Shown in pieces: positions 7,378-17,140 of a DNA stretch of 64,000 bases. Origin of the DNA: Flavihumibacter solisilvae. Its GTDB lineage: Bacteria > Bacteroidota > Bacteroidia > Chitinophagales > Chitinophagaceae. The position numbers and the translations under genes are program-made. Each line of letters opens with the position of its first letter. Position 1 is the first letter of the stretch. The stretch lies in contig NZ_JSVC01000009.1 of assembly GCF_000814475.1 (NCBI RefSeq), forward strand, positions 235,148-299,147, read 5' to 3'. The notes beneath the pieces are model-generated. The model was given only the letters and a program-made list of their open reading frames with translations, was not told the origin of the DNA and did no database searches.

Positions 7378-8543
7378 TGTGCTACATTTTTGGTGACAAC
7401 AGTTCTCCTGTTAATAAATCTTTTCACTACAGCCATCCAGACGGTAGAGCATAGCAATGTCAGCCCGGTGACAGCCAGGGCACCTTTATATAAGTTATAG
7501 TCGATGAGATTTAACTGGTATGCAAGTGAGCAGGCGATTATCCCGAACTCACCTGTTTGTGATAACAGTGCGCCCATGTGGAGGCTCTCAGCCCATGTAA
7601 AATCAAGAACTTTAAACACTAATGCCGACAGCAGGCTGTTCATAACGATGACCAAAACCGTTATCAGCAGGATAGCCTGGTAATTGCTCCTGATATGCGA
7701 CAGGTCAAGTGAAAGTCCAACCGATACAAAGAAAAGCGCGACGAAAAACACCTTAAATGGATGCAGGGTTCTTTCCAGCCAATGAAAAGCGTGCGTCCGG
7801 CTGATATATACCCCTGCCACAAAACTTCCAATCCCCGGGGTGAGCCCGGAAGCATGGGCCAGTCCCGCAAAACCAAGACAAATAAACGCCCCGGCAAAGA
7901 CCTGTAACTCATGATCCTGGCCGATATGGGACAAGAGCTGAACCAGGTTCCTGTTTCGTACCGCTCTTAACAACAGGAAAATAACAACGCACCCGGCGAT
8001 TGCCGCAAGGATCCGCCAGATATCAAGTTGCTTTTCGCCCATAAACTGAAAGACAGTTAACACCGGTCCTATCATAATGTCCTGCAGTACGAGAATATTC
8101 AAAATTGTTTTACCAGTCGACGTATATAATTCACGGTTCCTTCTCAGAAACTCACTCACTACTGCAGTGCTGTTGAAAACCACCAGTATAGTTAACAGTA
8201 AGATGTTGGCTGAACCCCACCCAAAAGACATACCGACAAGTAAGGCAACAGAAAATGCGAGTAATGTCTTTATAACCTGGGCGATGACCGGCACCCGGAG
8301 GTCATGCCGCTTATCCGGAACATTGATCTCGATACCGAGAAAGAACATAAGCAACACGATACCGATCTCACCAAGGGCAGCGGTGTCCGTTGCTGAGGAA
8401 AACACAACGGTGACGTGTGGCCCCAGGATAATCCCTGCAATAATATACGCAATAAGGTAAGGTTGATTGAAACGCCGCAACAGGAAAATCAGCAATAATA
8501 TTACCAGGCACATAATGCTTACGGCCAGCAATATGTCGTGCAT
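7374..8543 (-). CDS. Cation:proton antiporter, CPA2/KefB-type membrane domain
   Basis: 389 residues, almost wholly hydrophobic, with about 11-12 membrane helices. It shows the CPA2 (Na+/H+ exchanger) pattern: YLIAYIIAGIILGP near the N-terminus, GEIGIVLLMFFLGIEI (about residues 58-73), and a central VVFNSTAVVSEF with the unwound-helix Ser/Thr. It exchanges K+ or Na+ for H+ in the inner membrane. It stops after the transport domain with no C-terminal RCK/KTN nucleotide-binding domain, so it is shorter than KefB/KefC. The downstream gene overlaps it by 4 bases. Confidence 0.88.
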   Translation of the reverse strand: MHDILLAVSIMCLVILLLIFLLRRFNQPYLIAYIIAGIILGPHVTVVFSSATDTAALGEIGIVLLMFFLGIEINVPDKRHDLRVPVIAQVIKTLLAFSVALLVGMSFGWGSANILLLTILVVFNSTAVVSEFLRRNRELYTSTGKTILNILVLQDIMIGPVLTVFQFMGEKQLDIWRILAAIAGCVVIFLLLRAVRNRNLVQLLSHIGQDHELQVFAGAFICLGFAGLAHASGLTPGIGSFVAGVYISRTHAFHWLERTLHPFKVFFVALFFVSVGLSLDLSHIRSNYQAILLITVLVIVMNSLLSALVFKVLDFTWAESLHMGALLSQTGEFGIIACSLAYQLNLIDYNLYKGALAVTGLTLLCSTVWMAVVKRFINRRTVVTKNVAQ

Positions 8544-8590
8544 ATGGTTTCGATTGAGAAACTATTTGAATTTAAAGGAGTTACAGTCAA

Positions 8591-8613
8591 AGGCGGAGCC
8601 ACCAGCTCCGCCT
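8591..8613 (-). terminator. Hairpin between hsp20 and the antiporter gene
   Basis: Perfect 9-bp stem AGGCGGAGC/GCTCCGCCT with loop CACCA, 36 bases after the hsp20 stop (minus strand) and 48 bases before the antiporter start. There is no clear T-run, so it may be a weak terminator or a processing/attenuation hairpin. Confidence 0.5.
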
Positions 8614-8648
8614 CTGGTTTGCAAAATGGTAATCACTCTAAGCGAACA

Positions 8649-9119
8649 TTATTTGATCTCAATATTCTTCACCGTCTGTTGTGCTTTTTCATTTTTAGGC
8701 AATACCACGTGCAGTATCCCATCCCTGTAGTTCGCACTGATTTTAACAACGTCAACGGTATCATCCATTGTAAATTTCCGGGTAAAGGACTGTTGGATAT
8801 ATTCATTTCTTACCCATCCCCTCTTTTCGTTTTGTTCTTTTCTTTCCTCTTTGTGATTCAGGGAAATTACAAGGGTATTGTTTTCGACGTTGATGGTAAA
8901 ATCTTCCCTTCTGCATCCCGGCGCAATAACATCCAGTTCGTATTGATGATCTGCCTCGCGCACGTTCACAGGTGCAGATCCGGTTGATAATCGGTTGCCT
9001 GGTTCCCAAAAGCTGTCGTTCATAAACTGACGCAAACTGTTTTGGAAGATGTTGTCAACCACGCTTCCAAAAGAAACCGGTGAATTACCATTTTGTCTTT
9101 TTACTATTGAAGTTGTCAT
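8649..9119 (-). CDS. Small heat shock protein, Hsp20/alpha-crystallin family
   Basis: 156 residues: a short N-terminal arm, then the alpha-crystallin domain (about 45-150) with APVNVREADHQYELDVIAPG, the NNTLVISLNH strand pair, and the closing RDGILHVVLPK motif that holds the A-x-x-x-G-x-L signature in variant form. It is a cytosolic ATP-independent chaperone that holds unfolding proteins during stress. The leader carries a perfect AAGGAGG Shine-Dalgarno (about 9125-9131) five bases before the ATG, uncommon in this phylum and a sign of high translation. Confidence 0.93.
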   Translation of the reverse strand: MTTSIVKRQNGNSPVSFGSVVDNIFQNSLRQFMNDSFWEPGNRLSTGSAPVNVREADHQYELDVIAPGCRREDFTINVENNTLVISLNHKEERKEQNEKRGWVRNEYIQQSFTRKFTMDDTVDVVKISANYRDGILHVVLPKNEKAQQTVKNIEIK

Positions 9120-9123
9120 ACAA

Positions 9124-9132
9124 ACCTCCTTT
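9124..9132 (-). promoter_or_regulatory. Strong Shine-Dalgarno site of hsp20
   Basis: Minus-strand AAAGGAGGT, then TTGT, then ATG. This is a full anti-16S match at ideal spacing; most other genes in the window have none. It fixes the hsp20 start. Confidence 0.7.
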
Positions 9133-9183
9133 TTTTCAGGCTCAAATACAGAAAAAATGCCAGTGCCAGGGGGACTGAAAAAT

Positions 9184-9200
9184 TGGCAATTTTATTGCCT
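9184..9200 (-). terminator. Small hairpin downstream of the GH3 gene
   Basis: On the minus strand GGCAAT-AAA-ATTGCC (9199-9185) is followed by AATTTTTC. A short stem with a T-rich tail, 58 bases after the GH3 stop; a possible weak terminator. It could instead belong to the hsp20 upstream region. Confidence 0.35.
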
Positions 9201-9257
9201 AATTTGCAGGAGAAATGAAAAACAGGCAGGCAATGAATCAGTTTGGGATTGGCTTTT

Positions 9258-11636
9258 TCAGTCTTGCCGAATTAACGACATAGAAGTTCTAATCTGATCT
9301 GCAACCATAATCTTCTCCTTCAGCTTTAGCTGGTCCGAAGCTCCACCGATCATCACAGTAAAATCCCCCGGCTCAACCACCCTTTTCATTTCCTTATTCA
9401 CGACTGAAAGGTCATTCGCAGTGAGCATAAACGAAACGCGTTTTTTATCGCCTTTCTTCAAAAAGACTTTTTCAAATTGTTTTAACTGCATGGCCGGTTG
9501 CACTACCGATGCGTATTCATCCCGGACATAGAGCTGTGCCACTTCTTCGCCATCGTAAGCGCCGGTATTTGCCAAAACAAACGAAACTTCGAAATTATCA
9601 GCGGCCTTTTTCACAATGCTCAGCCCGCTATAATCAAACTGCGTATAGCTGAGTCCATAACCGAATGCATACAATGGTTTGGCAGGCATCTCTACATAGT
9701 CGTGGCCCCGGGGATTCTTCCTGTTATAGTAAACCGGAATCTGCCCTACATTCCGCGGAACAGAAATAGGCAAGCGGCCCGACGGGTTATAATCTCCAAA
9801 CAACACATCGGCAATTCCATTCCCACCTTCCTGGCCGGGATAAAATGCAGTAAGCAGGGCATCGGCATGCTCCGCAGCCCAGGTCTTATCCAGCGGACGA
9901 CCTTCGATATAAACCACAATCACAGGCTTACCTGTTGCTTTAATGGCTTTCAATAAATCAAGCTGCTTTCCCATCAAATCCAGGGAAGCGCGGTCGAAGC
10001 CCTCGCCGGATTCCATATCACTAACAGTTTTCGAAGAAGCAACTGCCGCTCCTGTTTCCAGGTAACTCGTTTTGAAATCCCTCGCGCTTGAACCACCCAC
10101 CACAACGATGGCCACATCTGCGTTTGAAGCCGCCATCACCGCTTTGGCGATCTCTACTTCCGTAGTATCGCGAATCGCACAACCCTTCACGTATTCCACT
10201 TTCGACGCGCCTACTTTCCCGGTAATTCCTTCCAGGACGGTAACGATATTCGCCTCTTCCTGCGGTGCTGTGTAGTCGCCCAGCTGGTTGTAGATATTAT
10301 CCGCATTAGGGCCGATAACCGCAATCTTCTTTACATCCTTACTTAAAGGGAGAATCCTGTTTTTATTTTCCAGTAACACCACTGACTCCCTCGCTGCCTG
10401 CCTTGCAACTTCAATATGTTCATTGCTGCGTACAGTTGATGCAGCGAGCTTTGGGTCTACATATGGATGCTCAAACAGCCCCATGTCAAACTTCAGCTTC
10501 AAAACCCGGTATACAGCTGTATCAAGTTCAGCTACTTTAAGCCTGCCGCCTTTCACGGCATCTATCAGTTTCATAAAAGCGTTCGCTCCCAGGTCAACGT
10601 CTACACCAGCTTTTAACGCCATGGTTCCTGCTTCTTCCAGGCTTTGGGCTACGCGGTGACTGGACCTGATCCCATCAATACTATAGAGGTCGGACACTAC
10701 GAATCCTTTGAATCCCCAGTCTTTCCGCAACACATCATTCAGCAGATAGCCATTTGCCGTACATGGAACGCCATCAATGGAATTGTAGGCCGTCATTACC
10801 GAAAGCGTTCCGGCAGCCACAGCTTCCTTAAAAGGATACAGGAAATTTTCATGCAGTTCACGTTCACCAATAAACGCAGTATTGCCATTATGGCCACCTT
10901 CCGGGATTCCGTAAGCAATAAAATGTTTGAGGGTGGAAATGGTGCTGTATGGTTTTGATACATCGCCGCCGCCGTTTCCCTTCACCATGGCAACAGCCAT
11001 CTTTGCGGTTAATACAGGGTCTTCGCCAAAGCTTTCTTCAACGCGCGACCAGCGTGGCTCACGGGACAAATCCAGCACGGGACCATAACTGATATGCGCT
11101 CCCTGCAGCCTGATCTCTTTTGAAATAACTCCGCCTATTTTAGTTAAAAGGCCTGGATTCCATGTCGCCGACAAGCCTATACCTGTGGGAAAGGAAGTAG
11201 TTCCTATCGCCATGTGACCGTGCGGTGCTTCTTCAGCAATAAAAACAGGAATTCCCAGCCTGGTGTTTTCAATAGCATAACGTTGCATCGCATTGCCTGC
11301 TTCAGCTGCGAGCTTCGGAGTCAGGCCAGTTGCAAGCGTTTTTTTGGTCCAGGGATCCGCCCGGTAAACAGCCCAGAACATCCCTGTGTATTTACTCTTC
11401 AGTTCGGCCTTGTATTTTTCGGAAGCCTGGACCTTATCTCCCTGTTTGTCGTACATCTCCCAGCCAAGCGGGCAAACCAACTGGCCCACTTTTTCTTCCA
11501 GGGTCATGTGACTGACTAGGTCCCATGTACGTACTTCCGCGCTCAAAGCGGGATTTTTATACTTATATTTTGTTTGAGAAAAAAGGGTCAGGCCATTAAT
11601 AGTCAGAACCAACACCAGGAGTACCTTTTGCTTCAT
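9258..11636 (-). CDS. Secreted beta-glucosidase, glycoside hydrolase family 3 (BglX-like)
   Basis: An ATG at 11648 is in frame, but MKQKVLLVLVLTINGLTLFS from 11636 is a proper signal peptide, so that start is preferred (792 aa). Order: GH3 N-terminal barrel with KHFIAYG and the nucleophile region GFVVSDLYSIDG (Asp near residue 316), GH3 C-terminal alpha/beta domain (about 400-650), and a fibronectin-III-like C-terminal domain (about 690-785). It would hydrolyse beta-linked glucosides or oligosaccharides in the periplasm. Adjacent but not obviously functionally linked to the DUF5686 gene upstream; no SusC/SusD pair is visible. Confidence 0.95.
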   Translation of the reverse strand: MKQKVLLVLVLTINGLTLFSQTKYKYKNPALSAEVRTWDLVSHMTLEEKVGQLVCPLGWEMYDKQGDKVQASEKYKAELKSKYTGMFWAVYRADPWTKKTLATGLTPKLAAEAGNAMQRYAIENTRLGIPVFIAEEAPHGHMAIGTTSFPTGIGLSATWNPGLLTKIGGVISKEIRLQGAHISYGPVLDLSREPRWSRVEESFGEDPVLTAKMAVAMVKGNGGGDVSKPYSTISTLKHFIAYGIPEGGHNGNTAFIGERELHENFLYPFKEAVAAGTLSVMTAYNSIDGVPCTANGYLLNDVLRKDWGFKGFVVSDLYSIDGIRSSHRVAQSLEEAGTMALKAGVDVDLGANAFMKLIDAVKGGRLKVAELDTAVYRVLKLKFDMGLFEHPYVDPKLAASTVRSNEHIEVARQAARESVVLLENKNRILPLSKDVKKIAVIGPNADNIYNQLGDYTAPQEEANIVTVLEGITGKVGASKVEYVKGCAIRDTTEVEIAKAVMAASNADVAIVVVGGSSARDFKTSYLETGAAVASSKTVSDMESGEGFDRASLDLMGKQLDLLKAIKATGKPVIVVYIEGRPLDKTWAAEHADALLTAFYPGQEGGNGIADVLFGDYNPSGRLPISVPRNVGQIPVYYNRKNPRGHDYVEMPAKPLYAFGYGLSYTQFDYSGLSIVKKAADNFEVSFVLANTGAYDGEEVAQLYVRDEYASVVQPAMQLKQFEKVFLKKGDKKRVSFMLTANDLSVVNKEMKRVVEPGDFTVMIGGASDQLKLKEKIMVADQIRTSMSLIRQD

Positions 11637-11671
11637 TTTCGCTTCCATTAAATGTCCACGAAAATAGGGTA

Positions 11672-14134
11672 TTAGTCGCCGCCGCCTGTGATTCCCCTGA
11701 TGGAAAAACGGAAATACGCCCCGCTGAACGAGCCCTGGTCAAAAGACCACACTATATCTGTTCGCAGCAGTTTGAAAATATTTTCAAGGCCAAGGTAGAG
11801 TTCGGAATAGTGTTTATTACCGTCGAGCCAGAGCGCATTTGCGCCGCCTACGAGGTACCAGTTCAGCTTGCGGAAGCCGGGAATCTTGTTGGTGAACACG
11901 CCGTTGAAATGATGTTCAAGATGGCCTTCAGCCCAGATCTTTTCGGTATTGCTGTAACGGTAATAGTGCAGTGCCTGGAAGCTGTTCGAATAGCCATTGG
12001 CGAGGATCAGCCGGTTACCCATAAAATGTTTGTAATCGGGAACCTGTACTGCGTCACTTTGCAGGAATCCTCCCGCGGAGAAACTGTACTGCAGCATACC
12101 GGCAAGGCGTAGTTGCAGGTCGTCCTTCACTCCCATCTCCCACTTGAGGTAATCGACATCACTCGAAAACAAGTCCTTTACTCCCTTGGTCAACCTTGCA
12201 CTTACAACCGGGTACTTCGAACCCAGGCTCATCCTGCGATCGGGAAACTCGATGTACTTCATGCCCGGCTGCCAGCTCAGGCCTGCGCTGACCAACAGGG
12301 CCTGGTGCGGGTCCATTGGTGCAGACATTATATCAGTAGGATAGTTGGGTGTGTATGTGCGCTCCTTTACATTCCGCCACACCAGGTCAGAACTGTTCGA
12401 TAGCGGGCGCCTGTCCTGGTATTGAATAGCCGCAGTAAAGTCAAGTCCTGACCCAAGTTGCCGTGAATAGTCCGCTCTTGCATACCAGGCTTCATACAAC
12501 TTCATATGATTGAGCTCGCGAAGCAGGGTCGAAAAGCTGTTCATGAAACTGCCGACAGGGTTCGCATTATTATACTGGAAAACATATTTGCCGCCGGACA
12601 ACCCAATCGACTCCTGGTGCCTTCCGCCGGACTGGTAATGAGCCTGCAGCCTGCCATTCAAATGACCATTGCTGAAGCCATACCGCACATTAGGCCGGAG
12701 CACAAACTGCTTCTGGAAATTGGTACTATCGAAACGCTTGACCCATGAACCGGACAGGTTGGCCACCCAGCCTTCAACCGTATTGAAACTTACCGACCGG
12801 ATCAGCGGATCGATATTATACACACTCCGGCGTTTCTGCTTCGAAATGGTTTCACCGGTAAACAATATTCCGCCTATGCCTATCTTGTTCCTTACCCTGT
12901 CGAGCGAATCGAGATACTTCGGATCTTTTCGCACCTGTTCCAGGCTGTCTTTTTTGTGGTAGTCGCTAATTTCTTCCGGCTGCAACGGCAACGGACGAAT
13001 AGAATCCCAGTAGTCTGAAGGCTTTTTATTGGAACCCTCATTATACTTCATGAGGGTGTTGTTGAAATATTTCGGAGTGAAATCGGCCTCAAGGTCAAAC
13101 TTGCTGTAAACAGTAACCGAACTACCGAAAGCATCAAAGCCGAACAGCCTCACTGTTGGATACAGCACCTGGTTGCGGATCACCCAGGCATGGCCGTTAA
13201 GCGGTGCATACAGCTGCTCCATCCGCAGGGTATCGAGGATCTCCATCTGCGAAGTTTTATAAAGCTCCAGCTGCAGGCTGTGGATGCGCCAGCTGTTTTC
13301 GGTGATCATGATATAACCGGAAAACAGGGGTTCATATTTCCGTTTCGGGATTACTTTGATCCTGTTCACTTCCACACTGTCTTCCATGAAGCTGCCTTCA
13401 AACTTGTAGCGGTAATAGTTCAGTGCATTGGCAGCAATGGGAGAAATAAATCCGCGTGGATTCAATCCTTCCGCAACAATATAGTTCTCGTAAAAATTAA
13501 CGATTTTCGGCAGGGTGAGTCCGAATGCATTTGCATTACCGCTGACGCGGGTACTCAGCACTTCCACCTTTGATTTGTCGGGCGGCTTAACGGAATAACG
13601 GGCGACGGTCTCGGAGAGATAAAGCATTTTGCGCTTGCTGGTATCACCATCTTCGAAGTCAACCTTCTGTCCCATGAACTTTTTCGGGTAATCGCGCAAT
13701 TGGAACTGCTCTTTTGTATATACTTCGCAACTGAAATGGGACAGCTCTTCCAGGTGCTCCTTTCGTTTCTTAATGGCATTGCGGATAATCGCGTAAGCGG
13801 GATCTTCCGCTCCTGCCCTGACAACTACTTCATTGAGACTGACCTGCTGTATCGTCAAAGTAAAATCCACCGACAATTCCTGGTCGCCAACTTCCACTTC
13901 CCTTTCCATTTTGGCATAGCCCACGTGCTGGGCAATAATGGTATAACGTCCAGGTGTAAGTGATAACTGGTAATAGCCATTGACGCCCGCAGTAGTTCCC
14001 TGCCTGCCGTTCTTTACATATACCGAGGCGTAGGCTAGCGGCTTACCATTGGCATCTTTTACATAACCTTTGATGACAGCAGCAGAAACGCCGCTGCAGA
14101 AGAATAACAGGATAACGATGATTCGAAGGCGCAT
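11672..14134 (-). CDS. DUF5686 outer-membrane protein with carboxypeptidase-like regulatory domain
   Basis: 820 residues. A signal peptide (1-18) precedes a CarboxypepD_reg-like beta-sandwich (about 20-95, with KGYVKDANGKPLAYASVYVK and GYYQLSLTPG), followed by the DUF5686 family region to the C-terminus. The latter is strand-rich with alternating aromatic residues and ends in a barrel-like strand (SFSGAYFRFSIRGITGGGD), so it probably forms an outer-membrane beta-barrel. Function unknown; the family is common in Bacteroidota. It lies 35 bases upstream of the GH3 start, so the two may be cotranscribed. Confidence 0.88.
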   Translation of the reverse strand: MRLRIIVILLFFCSGVSAAVIKGYVKDANGKPLAYASVYVKNGRQGTTAGVNGYYQLSLTPGRYTIIAQHVGYAKMEREVEVGDQELSVDFTLTIQQVSLNEVVVRAGAEDPAYAIIRNAIKKRKEHLEELSHFSCEVYTKEQFQLRDYPKKFMGQKVDFEDGDTSKRKMLYLSETVARYSVKPPDKSKVEVLSTRVSGNANAFGLTLPKIVNFYENYIVAEGLNPRGFISPIAANALNYYRYKFEGSFMEDSVEVNRIKVIPKRKYEPLFSGYIMITENSWRIHSLQLELYKTSQMEILDTLRMEQLYAPLNGHAWVIRNQVLYPTVRLFGFDAFGSSVTVYSKFDLEADFTPKYFNNTLMKYNEGSNKKPSDYWDSIRPLPLQPEEISDYHKKDSLEQVRKDPKYLDSLDRVRNKIGIGGILFTGETISKQKRRSVYNIDPLIRSVSFNTVEGWVANLSGSWVKRFDSTNFQKQFVLRPNVRYGFSNGHLNGRLQAHYQSGGRHQESIGLSGGKYVFQYNNANPVGSFMNSFSTLLRELNHMKLYEAWYARADYSRQLGSGLDFTAAIQYQDRRPLSNSSDLVWRNVKERTYTPNYPTDIMSAPMDPHQALLVSAGLSWQPGMKYIEFPDRRMSLGSKYPVVSARLTKGVKDLFSSDVDYLKWEMGVKDDLQLRLAGMLQYSFSAGGFLQSDAVQVPDYKHFMGNRLILANGYSNSFQALHYYRYSNTEKIWAEGHLEHHFNGVFTNKIPGFRKLNWYLVGGANALWLDGNKHYSELYLGLENIFKLLRTDIVWSFDQGSFSGAYFRFSIRGITGGGD

Positions 14135-14211
14135 GTGAGGTTTGGTACTTCGAAAATAGACGCGCGAGGCGAAGTAAAAAGTTAAAATTAAAAAATAAAA
14201 AAGGGAGCACC

Positions 14212-14553
14212 CTATAACTTTCTAACAAGACTACCGGTGAGGGCAGCGAAGCCGGCAACTAACCCACCTATCAATCCTGTCACCAGCACCAGCATAAATG
14301 CACTCTGCTGCTTCAGGATCATGACAGACACTTTATCTGCCAGCAGGTTGTTATTGGTGAAGCTGATCCACCAGGCCATTACAGCCCACAAAAGAAACAG
14401 TGCGACAAAACCTGTAACAAATGATTTCCATGGAGCCTGCACAATAGCCACTGCAACAGTAAATGCAGCAATCGCTATTGCCCACCAGGGCAGGAATAAA
14501 CATAAGGCGAAACCGAGGAAAGCTGTCAGCACTATAGAGATAAATAATTTCAT
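14212..14553 (-). CDS. Small membrane protein (113 aa), unknown function
   Basis: The frame opens at 14577, overlapping the penicillin acylase stop; the ATG at 14553 (MKLFISIVLTAFLGFALCLF) removes the overlap and begins a membrane helix, so it is preferred. Four membrane helices (about 3-20, 24-42, 48-66, 85-108). The pattern resembles small integral membrane proteins often found after envelope genes in Bacteroidota. It follows the acylase gene by 7 bases, so the two are probably cotranscribed. Confidence 0.75.
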   Translation of the reverse strand: MKLFISIVLTAFLGFALCLFLPWWAIAIAAFTVAVAIVQAPWKSFVTGFVALFLLWAVMAWWISFTNNNLLADKVSVMILKQQSAFMLVLVTGLIGGLVAGFAALTGSLVRKL

Positions 14554-14560
14554 TGCCGTT

Positions 14561-17023
14561 TTATTTTGTGTTCGCAAAAGTCATTGTCCATTTAACGCGG
14601 GCATCACCCTTCTCTTCTTTCTTCATCAGCCAGAGCTGGTTGTATTTACCGGCTGCCCAGTCGTCTACAAAGTTGTCGTAGTACCTGCTGCCGGGGTTCC
14701 CGCTTTGTCCACCCGGGTAAATACCATAGGCTTCTATACCGTCGGTCATATGCACCACCATCCGCCAGCTTGGACCATGATCTGGTCCTGTTGCATTGAT
14801 GATGCCTTTGCCACCACCGACAGGCAGGTGCAGCCTGCTGAATGGTTCAATAACCCTTAAGAGGTGATTGATATGTGTATCCTTGGCTTTCTCCCATGAC
14901 AGTTTACCCGCAGCTGATAATTTCTCCAGTGAATCAGTAGCTGTGCGCAGTGATGATGCCAGCAACTGTTCCAGCGTTTCCACCCCGGGTGTATTCACGT
15001 TGTCGAGGAAGGAATAGGCCGAGTCACGGTGAAGGGATTCCACCAGCACGTTCTCGGTTGGCCATGGCAGTGGCAGACCAATTTTGTCGTATTCGTCTTC
15101 CCACACTGCCTTTTCCAGTGCTCCCCACCAGAGATGGTAAACGGTAGCGCCTTCAGATCCCACGTCATTCCGGTTGTCCCACTTCCGGTAGATCTCAAAA
15201 TATTTACGTGAAGCATCATCCAGCAAAGAATCCTTTGTCGACATCAGGATATCACGTGATAATTCCGCACGGATATTATAGTTGTCGCATTGCATCTTCA
15301 TCATTTCTTCCGGTCCAACCGGGCCGGCGCTGTCGAGCATCCTGTTGATCATATAACCACGGTAAACGGGAAACACATTACCGGTATAATAGGGATATGA
15401 TCCATCGGCGGAAAGCTGGTTTGCACTGCTGACATATCCCCTGGCGGGATTCAGCTGGTGCGGGTTTTCTTCCTGTGCGATCATCCCTTTCCATTCGAAG
15501 CTGCTGTCTATGCCCGGCATAATGAAATCACCCTGGCGCTTCCACTTGGCGGGGAATTGTCCCTGCTGCCAGATCGCGATGTCGCCCGTACGGGAGGCAA
15601 ACACGAAATTCTGACCGGGACAGGTAAAATGTTTTATCGCTGCTAGGTAATCTTCATATCCCTTTGCCCGGTTAAGCCCGTAAAAGGTGAGTCCTTCATT
15701 ACTCGGATCATGTGCTTTCCATCTTACAGAAAGATGGCGGGTATCTCGTTCCTTTGCGCGGAACGCATCGTCGAACATCACCGGGCCATAGTTGGTATAT
15801 ACTACCGTATCAAGCCTGTCGGGCTGTCCTTTTACTTTTAGGATCTCCACACGCTTTTCCGTGGGCATCCATTGGCCGTTGTATTTGTATGCAGTTTTCT
15901 GTTCGTCCTGGAATTCAATATCAAAATAATCTTTCACGTCACGACCGGCATTCGTAACACCCCAGGCAATATTTTCATTGAAGCCAATGATGATATTAGG
16001 TGAACCGGGGAAGCTTGCGCCATAGCTGCTGAACTCCGGAGTACTCAGTTGCATTTCGAACCAGAGCGAAGGCAGGTTAAGACCGAGGTGCGGATCATTA
16101 CACAGGATCGGCCTGCCGCTTTTAGTGCGTGAACCTGCTACCGCCCAGTTGTTGCTGCCGTTTTCGCGGTTGGGCTTATTGGTATCAGCGTAAGTGAGAC
16201 TGTCACCTTTCTTATATGAGAAATACAGCGAATCTGCTGTTAAGGGCGGATTCAGATCAATTGATGCCATTGCCGGGTAAGGAGACTCCGGGGTGTTGGG
16301 CACGATCGGCTTCAGGGAATCGGCCAGGTAATAAAACAGCTTTTCGAAATCGCTCTTCGAGAAATTGTCACGGGCATTCGTGAACTCGAGATCATCTTCA
16401 CGACCAGCGAGGTCGAAGCTCATGTATTTAAGGAAGAGGGCGGTTTTAAACGGCGTCCATTTCTCAGGATAGTAACCAAGTAATTTGTATTCAATAGGCA
16501 GCTGGCTTTCCGTCAATTGTGAAATATAGGCATTCACCCCTTCGGCATAAGCATCGTAAATAAGTTTTGAAGCCGGGGTCTTCTCCATTTCATTCAATGA
16601 ACGTTCGGCGGCGTAGACCATCCCGAGGCGGCGCATATTGCGGTCGTATTCGAGGATCCTTCCACCCGGACCTTCACCCAGGATTTCGCTTAACCGTCCT
16701 GCCGCAGCATGCGTCTGGAATTCCATCTGCCAGAGCCGGAATTTGGCATGGAGAAAACCCTGTACGAAATACAGGTCTTCATCATTCTCAGCAAATACGT
16801 GGGGGACTAACTTCTCATCGATGTATACTTCGACCTTTCCCTTGAGCGATGCAAATTTCAGCTCCTCGCTGAAGGATTGATCCGCAGGTTCTGCATTCTG
16901 CCAGATCCCGTGCTGGGGACTAAGCAGCCTGCCTAACGGTGCAGGCAACACCTGCCGGGTATTGAATAAAAAAATCAGGCCAATGGTAACAAGGGCTGCT
17001 ACGGCCAGGGAAACAAATCTCAT
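14561..17023 (-). CDS. Penicillin acylase family protein (Ntn hydrolase, peptidase S45)
   Basis: 820 residues. The N-terminal membrane/signal segment (5-20) is followed by the alpha-chain region, a spacer, and the self-cleavage site ENGSNNWAVAGS with catalytic Ser290 that becomes the beta-chain N-terminus. CNDPHLGLNLPSLWFEM follows, as in all S45 enzymes. The family removes acyl groups from amides (penicillins, acyl-homoserine lactones, other N-acyl compounds); the natural substrate here is unknown. Probably periplasmic. All residues needed for autoprocessing appear present. Confidence 0.94.
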   Translation of the reverse strand: MRFVSLAVAALVTIGLIFLFNTRQVLPAPLGRLLSPQHGIWQNAEPADQSFSEELKFASLKGKVEVYIDEKLVPHVFAENDEDLYFVQGFLHAKFRLWQMEFQTHAAAGRLSEILGEGPGGRILEYDRNMRRLGMVYAAERSLNEMEKTPASKLIYDAYAEGVNAYISQLTESQLPIEYKLLGYYPEKWTPFKTALFLKYMSFDLAGREDDLEFTNARDNFSKSDFEKLFYYLADSLKPIVPNTPESPYPAMASIDLNPPLTADSLYFSYKKGDSLTYADTNKPNRENGSNNWAVAGSRTKSGRPILCNDPHLGLNLPSLWFEMQLSTPEFSSYGASFPGSPNIIIGFNENIAWGVTNAGRDVKDYFDIEFQDEQKTAYKYNGQWMPTEKRVEILKVKGQPDRLDTVVYTNYGPVMFDDAFRAKERDTRHLSVRWKAHDPSNEGLTFYGLNRAKGYEDYLAAIKHFTCPGQNFVFASRTGDIAIWQQGQFPAKWKRQGDFIMPGIDSSFEWKGMIAQEENPHQLNPARGYVSSANQLSADGSYPYYTGNVFPVYRGYMINRMLDSAGPVGPEEMMKMQCDNYNIRAELSRDILMSTKDSLLDDASRKYFEIYRKWDNRNDVGSEGATVYHLWWGALEKAVWEDEYDKIGLPLPWPTENVLVESLHRDSAYSFLDNVNTPGVETLEQLLASSLRTATDSLEKLSAAGKLSWEKAKDTHINHLLRVIEPFSRLHLPVGGGKGIINATGPDHGPSWRMVVHMTDGIEAYGIYPGGQSGNPGSRYYDNFVDDWAAGKYNQLWLMKKEEKGDARVKWTMTFANTK

Positions 17024-17140
17024 AAAGCGATCATTTGCTTGGGGCTAAAGTAATATTAATTTCTCTTTAACAGGTCATGGTATAACCATTCATCATATCT
17101 GGCGTCAAATATGCATTATTAACGATAAAAGAAAAGGAAT

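Noticed and set aside
9173..9263. Inverted repeat GACTGAAAAA/TTTTTCAGTC around the GH3 end
   Set aside because: Arms are 71 bases apart and AT-rich, and one overlaps the GH3 stop; a chance match is likely.
14237..14860. 207-aa plus-strand ORF
   Set aside because: Antisense to the small membrane protein and the penicillin acylase, both well supported.
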